In this document: piece after piece, positions 50,910-62,804 of the stretch | How the letters are laid out: each line of letters starts with the position of its first letter | Position numbering within the stretch: position 1 is the stretch's first letter | Origin: Haliotis asinina | Lineage: Eukaryota; Mollusca; Gastropoda; Lepetellida; Haliotidae | Direction: 5' to 3' | Assembly (NCBI RefSeq): GCF_037392515.1 | Contig: NC_090282.1 | Location: 58,242,843-58,306,842, forward strand | Length of the DNA stretch: 64,000 nt | Position numbers and translations under genes: made by a program | The notes under the pieces: generated by a model | Seen by the model: the letters and a program-made list of their open reading frames with translations, nothing else | Told to the model about the DNA's origin: nothing | Database searches by the model: none

Positions 50910-53900
50910 TGCAAGTTCTGCGCCAGTGAGGACAACATCCCTTTCTCCAACGTGCGCTTTAATACCGTGAAGTTACATCGGAAACCATGAACCGGAACAA
51001 CCGGGAAAAACAAAAACAGAACTAAAGCATGAAGCGTAACCCATATAAGTGCGCAACCACTCTCTGAAAAGGTATATGGTAAGACACATGCTGCACAGAT
51101 TCGAACAATAATGAGATGAGTTTAGTTCATGATCGTCTCCAGAGGTCTGCCATGCCGGGGCCCAGCGAGGACGGGATGACACCCTGGGGCAGTGTTGTCA
51201 TGTTGTTGAGTAGGCTCAACTGCAATTGATGGTTCATCTTCATGAACCTCAGTGTCACGGAGTTCACCATTATGACAGTTTGAATCGATGTCACCGTTAT
51301 GGGAAGCTAGGTAGAGGCTGAGAGTTTTCTTCAGCTGGGTATAACCGTTCGATACCTCTAACGGGTCCAGTGGGTAATGAAATGGTAGATTTCACATGGT
51401 AACAATCTGATGGTCGAACAATATACAGCTTGGAACGAACCTGTGACCTAACGAACGCCCTGAGCTGGCATTTGTCTTCTGAAACTCCAGTGACCAGATA
51501 CTTGTCCATGCCATGTGTCTTTTGTCTACTCCTCTTGAGGAATATCAGGTCACCAACTTGTAATGTGGTACAATCCAGATGGGTCTTCCCACGAGCTTTA
51601 CCTTTATTGCTATGTGGGTTGTTCATAGTTCTGGCAAGATTCTGTTGTATTATGAATTGCCTGTCAACGATGGGTAACTGTTCTCCTGTTAACTGACCAC
51701 GTTGTGTGAACACTTCTCGGGATGACAATCCACCCTTTCGGATTCTGGAATTCAGATTGCCAGTGGCTAAGGCGAGGCCAACTGAAGACAAAGGACCACC
51801 TTCAGGACGGAGATGTAAGCATTCCATGCCAATTTCCTCAATAGCACGTTCTGCGACCGGGTTTTTGTTGACATTCTTTGAAGAACCAATTCCCAAGTAC
51901 TTAAGTGGATAGCGTGTATCTTCAAGATAGAGTCATTGGCGAGAGAAACAAAACCAGGTGCAGGATGAACTCGTATTGTGTTACCGGAGTCACCAAGATG
52001 TCTGACGTCAGCACAGAGTGAAATGATGGCACTGCGCAGGTCGTCGCGTCGTTCACTGTCGATTAAGCATATAAGTGTGAATGATGACACGGTTTCGCGT
52101 GGGACAAACACAAGTTGATCAAAACGTTTCATAACGTCAGCGTCAGTTGCGTAATGCTATTAGGAGACCATCCAAAACAGCCCTGGGAACCACAATGAGT
52201 TCACGCACAGACTGGAATGGCTGCAGACGTAGATACCGCTTGACATCTGGTACATCGGTGTGCTTCTTTGAGGGGCGAGTTCTCTGATAAAGGTGGAAGT
52301 GTGTCCGTCTGAGATCCGAACATTCATGTCGAGTCACTTGTCATGCCGCACGGTTTGTGAAAGGCATTCGAGCACCACCTTCTACAACATCTTTAACACT
52401 CTTTAAGCTGATTCTGCATTCTCCTGGATGAATTTGCACACCTGGGAACTCTGATCTGAGCATGAACATGGATGACGGCTGCAGTAGTCTGTGGGGATAT
52501 AGTTCTCTCCAGATATGTGGTTCACAGAGACGTTGTACCGACTGATTGTTGACAGAAATGTCGTGACTCGAGAACTTGAAGAAAACGCACCCCTGGTGAG
52601 TTTGTTGTAGGCCTGCACACAAGGACAGCTATCAGTCCGTACCTGAGCCTTTGGAGTTGAAGCAGTGATAAATGGAGAAAAGTGTTTTACAGATGATCCG
52701 ATAGCCAGAGCCTCCAGGTCACAAGGAAGCCATGGAACTTGATGAGTCTTCAGCTTGGCCTTGAAGAAGCCGGCCAGTAACGGTTTGGTATCACAACAAG
52801 CATACATTCAGCTTTGGCCTTGTTGAATGCACAGTGCAGATCATCAGTCCAGCAGATCTTGTCTTTTGACTGTTTTCCAGCTGTGGCCTTGTCTAAAGGT
52901 TGAAGGAGATCTGCATATGCATGGAGGACACGACCGAGTGCCTTATAGGCGCGAACAAAGGAGCGCAATCCCTGCACCGTGGAGGTGGTGAGACGGAGGA
53001 CAGTGCTGCAATGCGGTGTTTACTGGCTGTAAGAGTTCCAATGGACCATATCCAACCTAGCAGATGAACAGTGTTGGTTGCTGAAAGTCTGAGATTATTT
53101 CCTCTTAAGGCATACAATACGCGGTGCTAGTTGTATAAGACGTGGTCTGGGCTGTTCCCACTAAAGATAAGATCGTCGACCATTTTTGCAACAGAACCTT
53201 CTTGAATGAGAGTGCCAAGGACTCGACACATGAGTTCCTCCAGGTATGTTTCAGATCCAAGCATACCCATGGTGTATACTCTGATGCCTTTGTAAGGTGT
53301 CACAAGTCCACAATACTTCATTGATGTTGGAGACAAAGGAATTTGGTAAAAGGACTTCAGCAAAGTCTGTTTTGATTATGTATTTCCAGTTTCCAATATC
53401 TCGCAATACATTGTCCACATTTGGCATGAGAGATGGCTGAAGCTTACAATATTGACCTATCTCGCCAAATGAGGTTACCAATCGAAACCCATTTGTTCCG
53501 GAGTAGCAAAGACGCCCATGTCCTCCAGTTCATCAAATTTGTTTTAAAGTTCTGTCAACATCTCTCTGTTGTAGTGGTGTAAACGTCCTTTCCTCTGATC
53601 GGGTAGTGTAGGACCCATTTTCACCATAGCTTCAAGAGGCCCACTGGATCCGTTGTACTTGGATACACGCGGGTTGAAAACTTCTTTACACTCATCGTGT
53701 AATTCTCTGAAACCACCACTGAAATCCGGTGGTAAAATGTTGTCGGAGTCAGTTGTTACTGTGGCTTAGTAGGGTGTTGTAGATGTCTTGCAATGTGTCC
53801 CCATGCGTCCTGTGTTATGTTCCAGCTGACCTGGTGCCGAATCAACAGCAAGATGCTCCGGATTTGACAGATATGTTCATTCCTCTTCAACAGTAAGGGC

Positions 53901-55580
53901 TCATTACTTGTGTTAGTAACCCTGATGACATTACCAGCTGATGACACCTCCTGTACATGTGGCCAGGCTATTTCCAGTTTCAGCGAATCGAATCGTGGCT
54001 CAGGTTCCCATGATGAATATTGCTTGAGCACGTGGGGAGCTACAATCCCGAGGTAGCACTGTTTTCTGATGTGGGGCCGTCTCGCTGTGGCAATACTGCA
54101 ATGTTGTTGTCCATAGTAGGCGATAGTTTTACCACCAATTACAATCTGTTACTTAGCAGGGCGAGCTGCAATGTCTTTACTAACGAGGAAAGCGTTCCCG
54201 GCTGATACGTCGACGTCTAGTTGTTTTACGACCAGAACATCAAGCTGAAATGTGTCGTTGTTCCTGGTCAACTGACAGTAAACTTCCCCAACTGCGTCCA
54301 AATGTGTTATGCTATCTGCCTGACGAGCCATCTGCAAAGAAAGCGTGTTGATAGTTTGATACCCTGGGCAAAGGAAGCCCTGGCCATGTTTGTTGTAGCA
54401 CCCATATCTAGAGTCAGTATTACAGGGTGTCACCCTGGTCACCAACATCCACAAGACGAGAGCTGCCATATACATGTCATCTCTCAATTTCAGCTACATA
54501 TCTGAGGTCTTTTATGTAATGAGTATTGTATGCTGGTCTGCCTGCTGTCTTGCAGAAGACTTGCAGACTTTCTGTTGACGAGTCTTGAAATGGTTACTTC
54601 TAGGTTACTCACTAGAAATAGCTGCGGCTCTTATAGCTTTCGTGTCCTCAATGCTGGGAAGCTCATCCATCAATGAAGAGACAGCCTGGGAGATTTCTGG
54701 TTTCAAAGATGCAAGCGTCTGATTTCTCAATTCGGCACCATATGTTTGCTGCACTAACTGGGGGAGTTTAGGGTGGATAAGCTGGAGCCATAACGCAACG
54801 ACCATGTTTTCTAGTGTTGGGGTCAGGTCTTCATCTTGGTCAATTTCATCACCATGGTGAATGATATCAGAACGATTGGTCAGTAAGTTATCCTCTATAA
54901 AAGCCATCAGACGCTGCTAGAGATCTTCATAGCGCTCATTAGGCTGCATCTTGATGTCAACGAGGTTGAGAAAATTAGCTCCAATGGAATGGAATCCGTA
55001 GTGGAGTCTAATCTTTTGTCAGATATATCGAACAGATGTTGAATTCTTGATTATTGAGCTCCTGATGAGTGTAAAGTAATTAGCTATCTGCCCTAGCATA
55101 AGTTCGAGGTGCATGGGTGTTTTTTTCTGTTCAGCCGCTTTGCGCCGATTTTCCTACACATCTTCACCATCAGACAGGAATCCTCTCAACAGGTTAGTTA
55201 CAGTTTTCTTCAGCCAAGTGCTGCGAGGAAGGGAGCAAAATGTACATCTAAGGATAAGATATACACTAAATTCTGCCTCCGGTTTTCAAGCGAGTTAATT
55301 GTCCCATTCCTTGTGAGTTGCTTTCGCTTCGGGGCTCGGACGTTAGCCCTGTTGATGAGGTTTTATGAGAGCTTCTATTAGTAAGGTTACACGTGACTTG
55401 GATGACCGATTCTTTGTTAAATTCGAGGTTTACTCAACCGTACCTGATATAAGAGGGTAAGCGAGCTTGTATTGTGATCTCTGTGTATTGAAATCTACAT
55501 TGGCGTAGGTTAAAACCGCTGCCAATGAGGACAAGATCCCTTTCTCTTCAACGTGCGTTTTAATACGTAGTCCAGGAGGC
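50910..55580 (-). mobile_element. Gypsy-type LTR retrotransposon fossil
   Basis: Broken element on the minus strand. Order from right to left: a possible gag-like region (about 54.6-54.9 kb), protease remnant (about 54.2-54.5), reverse transcriptase (about 53.1-53.9), RNase H (about 52.4-53.0) and integrase C-terminal region (about 51.3-52.3) with TLQVGDLIFLKR and YLVTGVSEDKCQLRAFV. The domain order and the integrase tail fit Ty3/Gypsy. A short similar block (GAGGACAA-ATCCCTTTCTC, then CAACGTGCG) at about 50,925-50,970 and 55,530-55,575 may be terminal-repeat remnants; full LTRs were not resolved. It has many breaks and looks old. Confidence 0.85.
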
Positions 55581-55724
55581 AGCTGGAAAATCTGATGTCG
55601 TAGCCTCCTCAGTACTGATTTGGATTGACACTATTTTCAGTTAGTATGATGTCTTGGGCTCATGAAAAGGCCTGTAATACTCTGAGATTATGGTATCAGG
55701 TTTTTTTCACAGGCCATTTTATGT

Positions 55725-56935
55725 GGTGGGGGTCTGTGAGCATTTTCATGACATCTGGTTTGCTGCCCGACAACATCTCAAAGTTAATCATGGATAGTTT
55801 TACTACTATCAATCTGATCACGTTCAATTTGAGTTTTGTGTATTGCTAAAGGATGTAGAATTTTTTTACCTACTTTTTCTTTTGAAAATAATCAAAATGG
55901 CCGCCATTTTGAACGCCATCTTGAATTGTCGTGTGTTGCCTTCTCGACGATTAAGTTTACATAAAAATTAACACCGAATGTGTCCATATACATCCAATGT
56001 TGATACTTTTGATGTTTCTTGACACCTGTATCTTCTAGAGGGGTGGCTTGGACACAATTTGTATGGTCATGTCGTGGTAATATAATGTTTTACAGCTTAT
56101 TCTTTGAGACAGGGGATTTTAGCGATTCTCCGACTTTTCATGGAAATGTGTGGTGGTGATTTATTTATTAAACGTTTACATTATTCTTGTAACTTGTTTA
56201 CTTCCAGAGTGACAGCATGCTACATGGAATTATTTCATATTATCCAGAATTCAAAATGGCTGCCAAGATGGTCACCATTGTAGTTTTACTACTTATACAT
56301 AGCAGAGGATTAAATTTGTACTGATATGTGATCAAACAATTCATTTGGTGTCACTTATTTAACACAGTATGGAAAAAAAACTAAAGTTCAATGTTATGGT
56401 TTATAAAAGCTTCACATTCCTAAAATATTTGATGAAATAACAGTATCCAAAGTGTTAGAAACCTATCTTGTTGTAGCTATTCGGTGGTCTGTCAGATAAC
56501 TCTTAATCACTTTTGATACATTCAGAAGCTTACAATTAACTCTCCTCTTCACTTTCTTTCATATCATATGTTACATCATCTCAGAATTGGAGTCATCCAC
56601 AAGCCAAAGCTGTTCGGGAAACAATCACCTGCCATGCAAAAAGACATGTCTCTGTGCACAATAAATCAGTTCATCTGCATTGACAGATCTCTCTATTGGC
56701 ATGCTGACCTTTTGCATTTAGTCTATGGCAGTTCAACCTGTCCACGGGGAGCAGAATCTCTCGACATCAGAGCACCAGAAAAGGGATAAGCTGACCATCA
56801 CACATGCTCCAACCATGTCAACTGGTGAAGAAATATGATTGGCTGCAGATACTGTTTCAAACATGCACTTGGTAGTTTACTTGCTCATTGCGATAATCTA
56901 GACTGTTGGATGTTGGTGGGGGGCTTTTCATTTTA
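55725..56935 (-). repeat. Left arm of a 1.2-kb inverted repeat, CXC-like ORF relic
   Basis: Inverted partner of 62,805-64,000. On the minus strand it encodes a degenerate segment with SRDSAPRG and TKCKRSAC, which with its partner resembles the Cys-rich CXC tail of a repeat-family protein. Several stops. The arm ends at the same point (TAGACTGTTGG-TGTTGGTG) in both copies. Confidence 0.85.
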
Positions 56936-57827
56936 TGTCTTGTCTCATCTACAGACATCACTGGATTGTTTGGTACAAATATTGAACTAAAGGTCTGTGC
57001 GATGTGATCTGGTAATGTTGATAGGCTTTTGTATTGTAGGTTCTGGTTTGTAGATATTATAATACGCCAGTGTACTGATGTATTTTTGTTTTAATGTTGG
57101 TCTTGTTTCTGTGTTGGCAGTGTTTAGCAGTGTATGACAGTGTATGACAAAAACAAGCACTCCTACATGGCGATAAAGTCGGGCACATCCGATTTCCATG
57201 AACAAAAACAATTCATCTTGAGTTCACAACTTTCAAAAACAAAACAACAAAACAAACAAATACAATTGGGCCAGCTGTGCAGATTACGTATTTTATTGTC
57301 AGTACCAAATCCTCGAACATAAACACATACATTGTTGCCGCAGAATATGTGTCTAAATTGATCTTGTTCAAATTTGAGATTTGAACAATCTCAAAGGTAA
57401 CTGAAGCCCGACACGTAAAACCAGAGATAAAAAACTTGTTTGAAGAAAACAATCTCTGGAACCGTGTTCCCTCAACGTATGCAACGCCACCTATTCTACT
57501 GGAGTGTTTACAGCAGCTGGGTTGCTGTAAACACCATCCTGACTGTACAATCGGGCCATAGCACCGAACCTACTCCATGTGCAGTCGGCTAATCAACGGC
57601 TTATACAATGCAGGTATGACGCATTGTAAATTTAAGATTACAAGTTAAACCCAAAGTAACACTGGTGTATGGATCATTCGATACAAATGAATTAAAACAT
57701 ACTGTCGTCCGCGGGTGGGAATGTTGTAAATTGTGATGTGCTTATCACTGCTCATAGCATTCGTGACTCACTCGTGTTATTCTGCGATTACAGTCTGTTT
57801 GCCGTGAAAATGTACCGATGAATGCCT

Positions 57828-58298
57828 CTTTAAACGAAAAAGTAAATCGAATAAAGTGAAACTGAGATTGCAAATTCTTATAATTTTACCTCGCCAATTC
57901 AACATTTAATTCTCAGAATTTTATTCAACTTAGGATGAAAGTTGTTTAACAAACGATCATAATTTGAAAGCACTTTCTTTGTTTGTATTAGAAGGGGGTA
58001 TGCACATTAAATAAAACGCCGAGAAGAATTTGGGTTGGTCTAAGTCAACGCTCATCATGTACCGCACGTGCTCTTGTTTCATTGCTCTAACTACTGTGCT
58101 TACCCCTTTGCAATACAGACCAGTAATAACGATCTGAATCTATGATCTTTTGTTAAACAACTTTTATCCTAAGTTGAATAAAATTCTAAGACTTAGATTT
58201 TCAGTTGGGAAGATAAAATTACGATTCGAAATATAAATTTCACTATGTCTTTTTTACTTTTCGTTTAAAGTCTTTTTTACTTTTCGTTTAAAGTGAGA
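57828..58298. mobile_element. Palindromic MITE-like element
   Basis: Arms of about 140-160 bp: left TTTAAACGAAAAAGTAAATC, then AGAATTTTATTCAACTTAGG and AAGTTGTTTAACAAACGATC; the right arm is the reverse complement of the same blocks at 58,135-58,295. The right end carries a small local duplication (CTTTTCGTTTAAAGTC). No coding content. Confidence 0.88.
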
Positions 58299-58309
58299 AA
58301 TCAACTCAA

Positions 58310-58460
58310 CGTTGGACACCACCATAACATTCACCAATACATGGCGCACCACAACATCCACTAATACATAGGGCACCACCACCACATGCACCACTACATA
58401 TAGACACCACCGCCACCGACACAACATGGGACACAACACAGACACCACTAATTACGCCAC
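58310..58460. repeat. CACCAC-rich minisatellite
   Basis: Degenerate units of about 27 bp around CACCAC-ACATCCACTAATACAT, next to the MITE-like element. Confidence 0.7.
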
Positions 58461-58764
58461 CACTACACAACTGGAGCACCCAAACCACAGCTATCACTGT
58501 ATGCATGTCATCATCAAGATATGGTGCTGTGGTGGACACTGAAGTGTTTAGCCCATCGTGTTCAGTGGTGGGTTTTTTCATCCTTCCTTGTGCAAACTAG
58601 TTCTAAAGATGTGTTGTGATGCAACATGCATCCTAAAAAGACAAAGTAGGATCATACCTTTTGAACGAATTAAATCTCGATATGGATGAATTTGACGTTA
58701 AAGGAACACGCATATGAAAACACAATATTGACACTTAGGTGATTGACAAAGTACATATGATATT

Positions 58765-58985
58765 AAAAGGTGACTATGCTTGTCGTAAGAGGCGACTAAC
58801 GGGATCGGGTGGTCAGACTAGCTGACTTGGTTGACACATGTCATCGGTTCCCCATTGCGCAGATCGATGCTCATGTTGTTGATCACTGGATTGTCTGGTC
58901 CAGACTCGATTATTTACAGACCGTCGCCATATAGCTGGAATATTGCTAAGTGCGACGTAAAACTAAACTCACTCACTCACTCACA
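58765..58985 (+). mobile_element. CTCACTCAC-tailed SINE, well preserved
   Basis: AAAAGGTGACTATGCTTGTC, GACTAACGGGATCGGGTGGT, TTGTCTGGTCCAGACTCGAT, ATATAGCTGGAATATTGCTA and three CTCA units plus AC. Confidence 0.93.
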
Positions 58986-58999
58986 TATGATATACTCCC

Positions 59000-60570
59000 A
59001 GTTTTGCGATATTCTAAAAACCCAACAATATAACTTTACAACACATGACACGTTTTATTGATAACAGTACTTCTTTTTTATTCTTTATACCATGTTTCAG
59101 AACCACTTCTTTTTTATTCTTCATACGACGTTTCAAAGCTAATTCTTCCTCCAAATCAGCTATTTTTCCCCATATGATAAGATGTTATATTTACTAGCCA
59201 GTGTTTGGAATACCTCTTGGCTACATTTTCACCTACATGTACTTTTGCTGAATCAGCTGTCTCGTAGATATGGGTGCATCATCCAGTCATCGTACATTGT
59301 AGGTTAAACATTTGAGGATTTAGATCTGGTTTCATATAATCGTAGATTGTACATCTGTTTATTCAGATTTGCATCTAAATCATAGTAGATTGTATATTCA
59401 TGGATCAAATCAGGTTTTGAATAATCATACATTGCCTATGCGTGTATTAAGATCTGGTTGCAGACAATAGAACATATAAATTAATAGATGTTTTATATAA
59501 TTGTATCAAATTCCCATTTATTCCCTTAAAATTTAAAGATATTTTTTTGAAATTCCGATGTTTTAATTACCTTTCTCGTGTCTTGTTTCAGGGAAGGGCA
59601 TATTCGGTAAACTGGATCAACTGCACAAAATGAGGACATAATAATATAGGACTTCACTAAACGTGAGAATCCTTGAGAATGGCTTTAAAACTAACATTTG
59701 GGGGGATCGAACCTACACAAATAGTCAAAACGCTTCACTCACTCACTCATTCAGCTAATCTGGACTTTGGGATTTGATGGCCGCGTTGTGTGCGTATACA
59801 ATCTGGAACATTCTCTGATATTACACTGAAGTGTTTTGACATGTTTCCAAAGTGTGTTAATAAGACGCTGTCAGGTGTAATGAAGATTTGATTTGGGACG
59901 GTTTTATATTTAAACTATCCACAAGATATAATGACCGACAAAATCCTGATAGTCACCTAATTGTGAGAATGTAGTTGATGAGTCTCAGATGGCTTCAGTA
60001 AAACAATTCCCACTATCCAATGTTCGACATGTTCTAAAATGGGATAACACACTTTAAACCTATTGCCATATGACGAACGGAATCGCCGTACTTCAAACTT
60101 AATGGGGATGTGTGCAGACATTATATAGTTGGACATCAGTTGCAATACGTTTGTACAGTTTCCACCAGGTTAACTCCGTTCGCAGACAGACAAACCTCTA
60201 CCGCATTTAGTTTTTAGTTACTTTGGTATTCCGTGCACATATTCTCAAGACCAAATTAATTGTTCTTAAGACGTTTGTAGTACATTTCTACTCGGTTCTG
60301 AAAGAGCGCAATGGATTCTCATCAAGTTCACTTCGCTTTGCGTTTATGTAGGTCTCACACAGGTCTTACTGTGTCAACACTGTGTGCATTACGATATGAC
60401 ACACGGTAGGGTATACAGACACGCGTTTTTAACATGTTCTCCATTTGGGATAAAAACTTCTGCCTGTGAAACATGAACAAATTTACAGTTGTCAACATGC
60501 TGAATGCTTATTTCCGGCACTTTTTTTATTGGAAACAGAACAAGAGTACAATGGGTTGGTAAAACAAGAA
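59000..60570. other. Gene-free stretch with weak repeats
   Basis: A 38-bp unit (ACTTCTTTTTTATTCTT) occurs twice at 59,067-59,140. A roughly 60-bp unit containing ATCGTA-ATTGTA occurs three or four times at 59,280-59,450. No exon recognised. Confidence 0.45.
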
Positions 60571-60579
60571 AGGGGGAAA

Positions 60580-60790
60580 CGAACAAGAACTTGTTGGGTG
60601 AGAAACTGGCTTTAACTTGAGAGGCCAACAGCTGTGGAACATTTCATTAACACAGGATCTCCGCCTTGATGATCATGAGTCCTACAATGTTTTGAGAATC
60701 ATCCCACCCATGTTTGATGAAATTCTTGAATGCATCACCCTTTCATTAAATAAGATTTTCTTGGTCCACCCTTATTTTCTGTGGAGGTAT
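60580..60790 (+). mobile_element. PIF/Harbinger transposase fragment
   Basis: Reads RTCWVRNWL, then a stop, then QDLRLDDHESYNVLRIIPPM followed by FDEILECITLSLNK. This is the conserved N-terminal block of Harbinger nucleases (RRWWVRPWL ... ELR-ED-ESYRNFLRM-P-FDELL). The catalytic DDE part is not recognisable downstream. Confidence 0.8.
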
Positions 60791-61332
60791 GGTGATCTCT
60801 ATGTTTCCATCTTGAAACTGATAATTGAAATAAGAATGGGCTGGATACTTACAGAAATCAATCCAGGACATGTCTGCTATTACCACTGCACATGCTAGAA
60901 TCAGAGTGAGAATGTAGTGCGAACGGGAAGAGGTGTCTGAATACGAGCTGGTTGAGTTAAGAAAGAGCTAGTGTTGGTTAGTGCATGTTAAGAACGTGGT
61001 AGGTCTAACGGATATAAACTGACAAAAGACAAGTTTGAACTGCTTGAAAACGTTTTTTTCCCAGTCTATACGTAATACCAACTGTCTAGGGATTGGGCAC
61101 AGATGAGGTAGACATACTGACAACTGTTTATGATCAAACGAGCATCGTAATTAATGTAATCATTAGTTCAATCTCTTATTACAGTTATTGTTAAGACAAG
61201 TCAGGACGTCCTAAGAACTACAAATGTACCTTGGTGTGCCTCGGGCCACAGGCCAACTGTAGCGCAAAATAATAGACATCCATTTTTTACCGAGTTGTGC
61301 TCTCACATTTAGAGCCCCACGTGGATCAACTG

Positions 61333-61735
61333 CTCATGTGAAATAATTTTCACTCAACATTTTAAGCGCAACTCGTGGTAGATCAGACCGTTCTTCGCCT
61401 CAATTCCCCCTTCCAGCTTTCGGGTCAACGGAGTGAAGGAACAGGAGGGTATTATTCCATATGGAATACTTACAGTTACCTCCCCTACACCATTCACCCA
61501 TTACGCCAGAAGTGTTATTCTGTAGAATAAATGTTACGAAACTTCTAACAATAGTGAGGACAGACAAAACAAATAAACAGAAACAGGTTCACGATAAAAT
61601 TAGGCAAATTTCTGCTTATTCGTGTTCCGTCACTCCGTTCAACTGCAAGCTGACAGGGGTAATGGAGGCGAAGAACGATCTGAATACCACGAGTTGCGCT
61701 TAAAATGTTGCATAAAACATATTTCACGTGAGTAA
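61333..61735. mobile_element. Palindromic MITE-like element, about 400 bp
   Basis: Inverted arms of about 120 bp: left CAACATTTTAAGCGCAACTC, CGTTCTTCGCCTC, CAACGGAGTGAAGGAACA; right TGTTCCGTCACTCCGTTC to GAGTTGCGCTTAAAATGTTG. No coding content inside. Confidence 0.9.
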
Positions 61736-62099
61736 TTACTAAATATCGGGTATGAAATGCGAGAGCACGGTCAAGTGATGAAATGGCAGTCTACCTTTGA
61801 TGGTGACGATACCTTATTTTGACATGACAAATATTTTTCGATCCGAAGCGAGAAAAGTACGTTGCCATCCTTTGCTCCCTTCGTTCGCATATAAGAAGAC
61901 TTGTCATGTTCTCTATGCTGCGCAACCCCATTTGCGCTACAGTTTGCCTGTGCTCGGGCCTACCAACAGAACACCATCGTTCGTTCGTATGTGCGACAAG
62001 ACTAGGCTTGTTGGGAGGACCGCTGATTTGTCCCAATGTCTTGGTAGTGGTGTTTTTACCAACAATCTTGACTTCTTGTGTCGTTGACGATCATCTTTG

Positions 62100-62804
62100 A
62101 TTCACTCCCTTACTTTGACAGACTCTTGCCTGGCATACCTGTCCCAAACAGCATCAACCCTACTGCATTCGGTTCGATTCCGAATTTATCTAAATGCATA
62201 TCAGCCAAGTCTCCAAATTTGAAGCAGTTCCCTTTCTGCACATTTGCAATTTTGCCATTCCATTAACTATATGAAGAGCCAGTATTCTCTCCTGTGCTAG
62301 TATTTGGCAAAGAAGGACCAAAGACTCCCGTTTAAAGTTCCTCTTACAAACCGCATTTGATGTTTCTTATTGATGTTACACCTGAATAAGCTATTGTAAA
62401 CGGAACACCAGAAATATCAATGTGCTACTCAGGATTGATGGAAAATCCATTCAGTCTTCCAAATTAGTGACGTGTCATGTCTGTATCTTGTGAACATTGC
62501 AAGATGAGTTGTTGTCCCAAAGGATATAATTCACACCTTCTTGCACGTTGAACAGAGCAAAATTATTAATATCATGTGTAGTTAGCTTAACTCTTCCAAG
62601 ACAAACTTTTGGTCACCCTTACATCGACTGAACCTGAAACTGAAAATCTCCTCTTCTACATTGATTCCCAAAACGTCTGTAAAGCCCAGGGATGAGAAGC
62701 TCCACAACAAATGGGTCACACTTTTGAGGCTCATGAAACAGTCTTTACATCTTGTGGACAGGTTTCTAATGCTATGTATGTACCAAATAATCTAGTGATG
62801 CGTG
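62100..62804 (+). pseudogene. Degenerate coding remnant continuous with the right arm
   Basis: Plus-strand pieces in shifting frames read as protein-like segments (for example FLIDVTP and LFYIDSQNVCKAQG) leading towards KLPPTPNSLKRL at the start of the right inverted arm. This order resembles a long repeat-family ORF whose C-terminal tail is the CXC block. Too decayed to name. Confidence 0.35.

Noticed and set aside
58831-59061. Small proteins like MTHVIGSPLRRSMLMLLITG seen several times
   Set aside because: They translate the CTCACTCAC-tailed SINE; recurrence reflects repeat copies, not a gene family.
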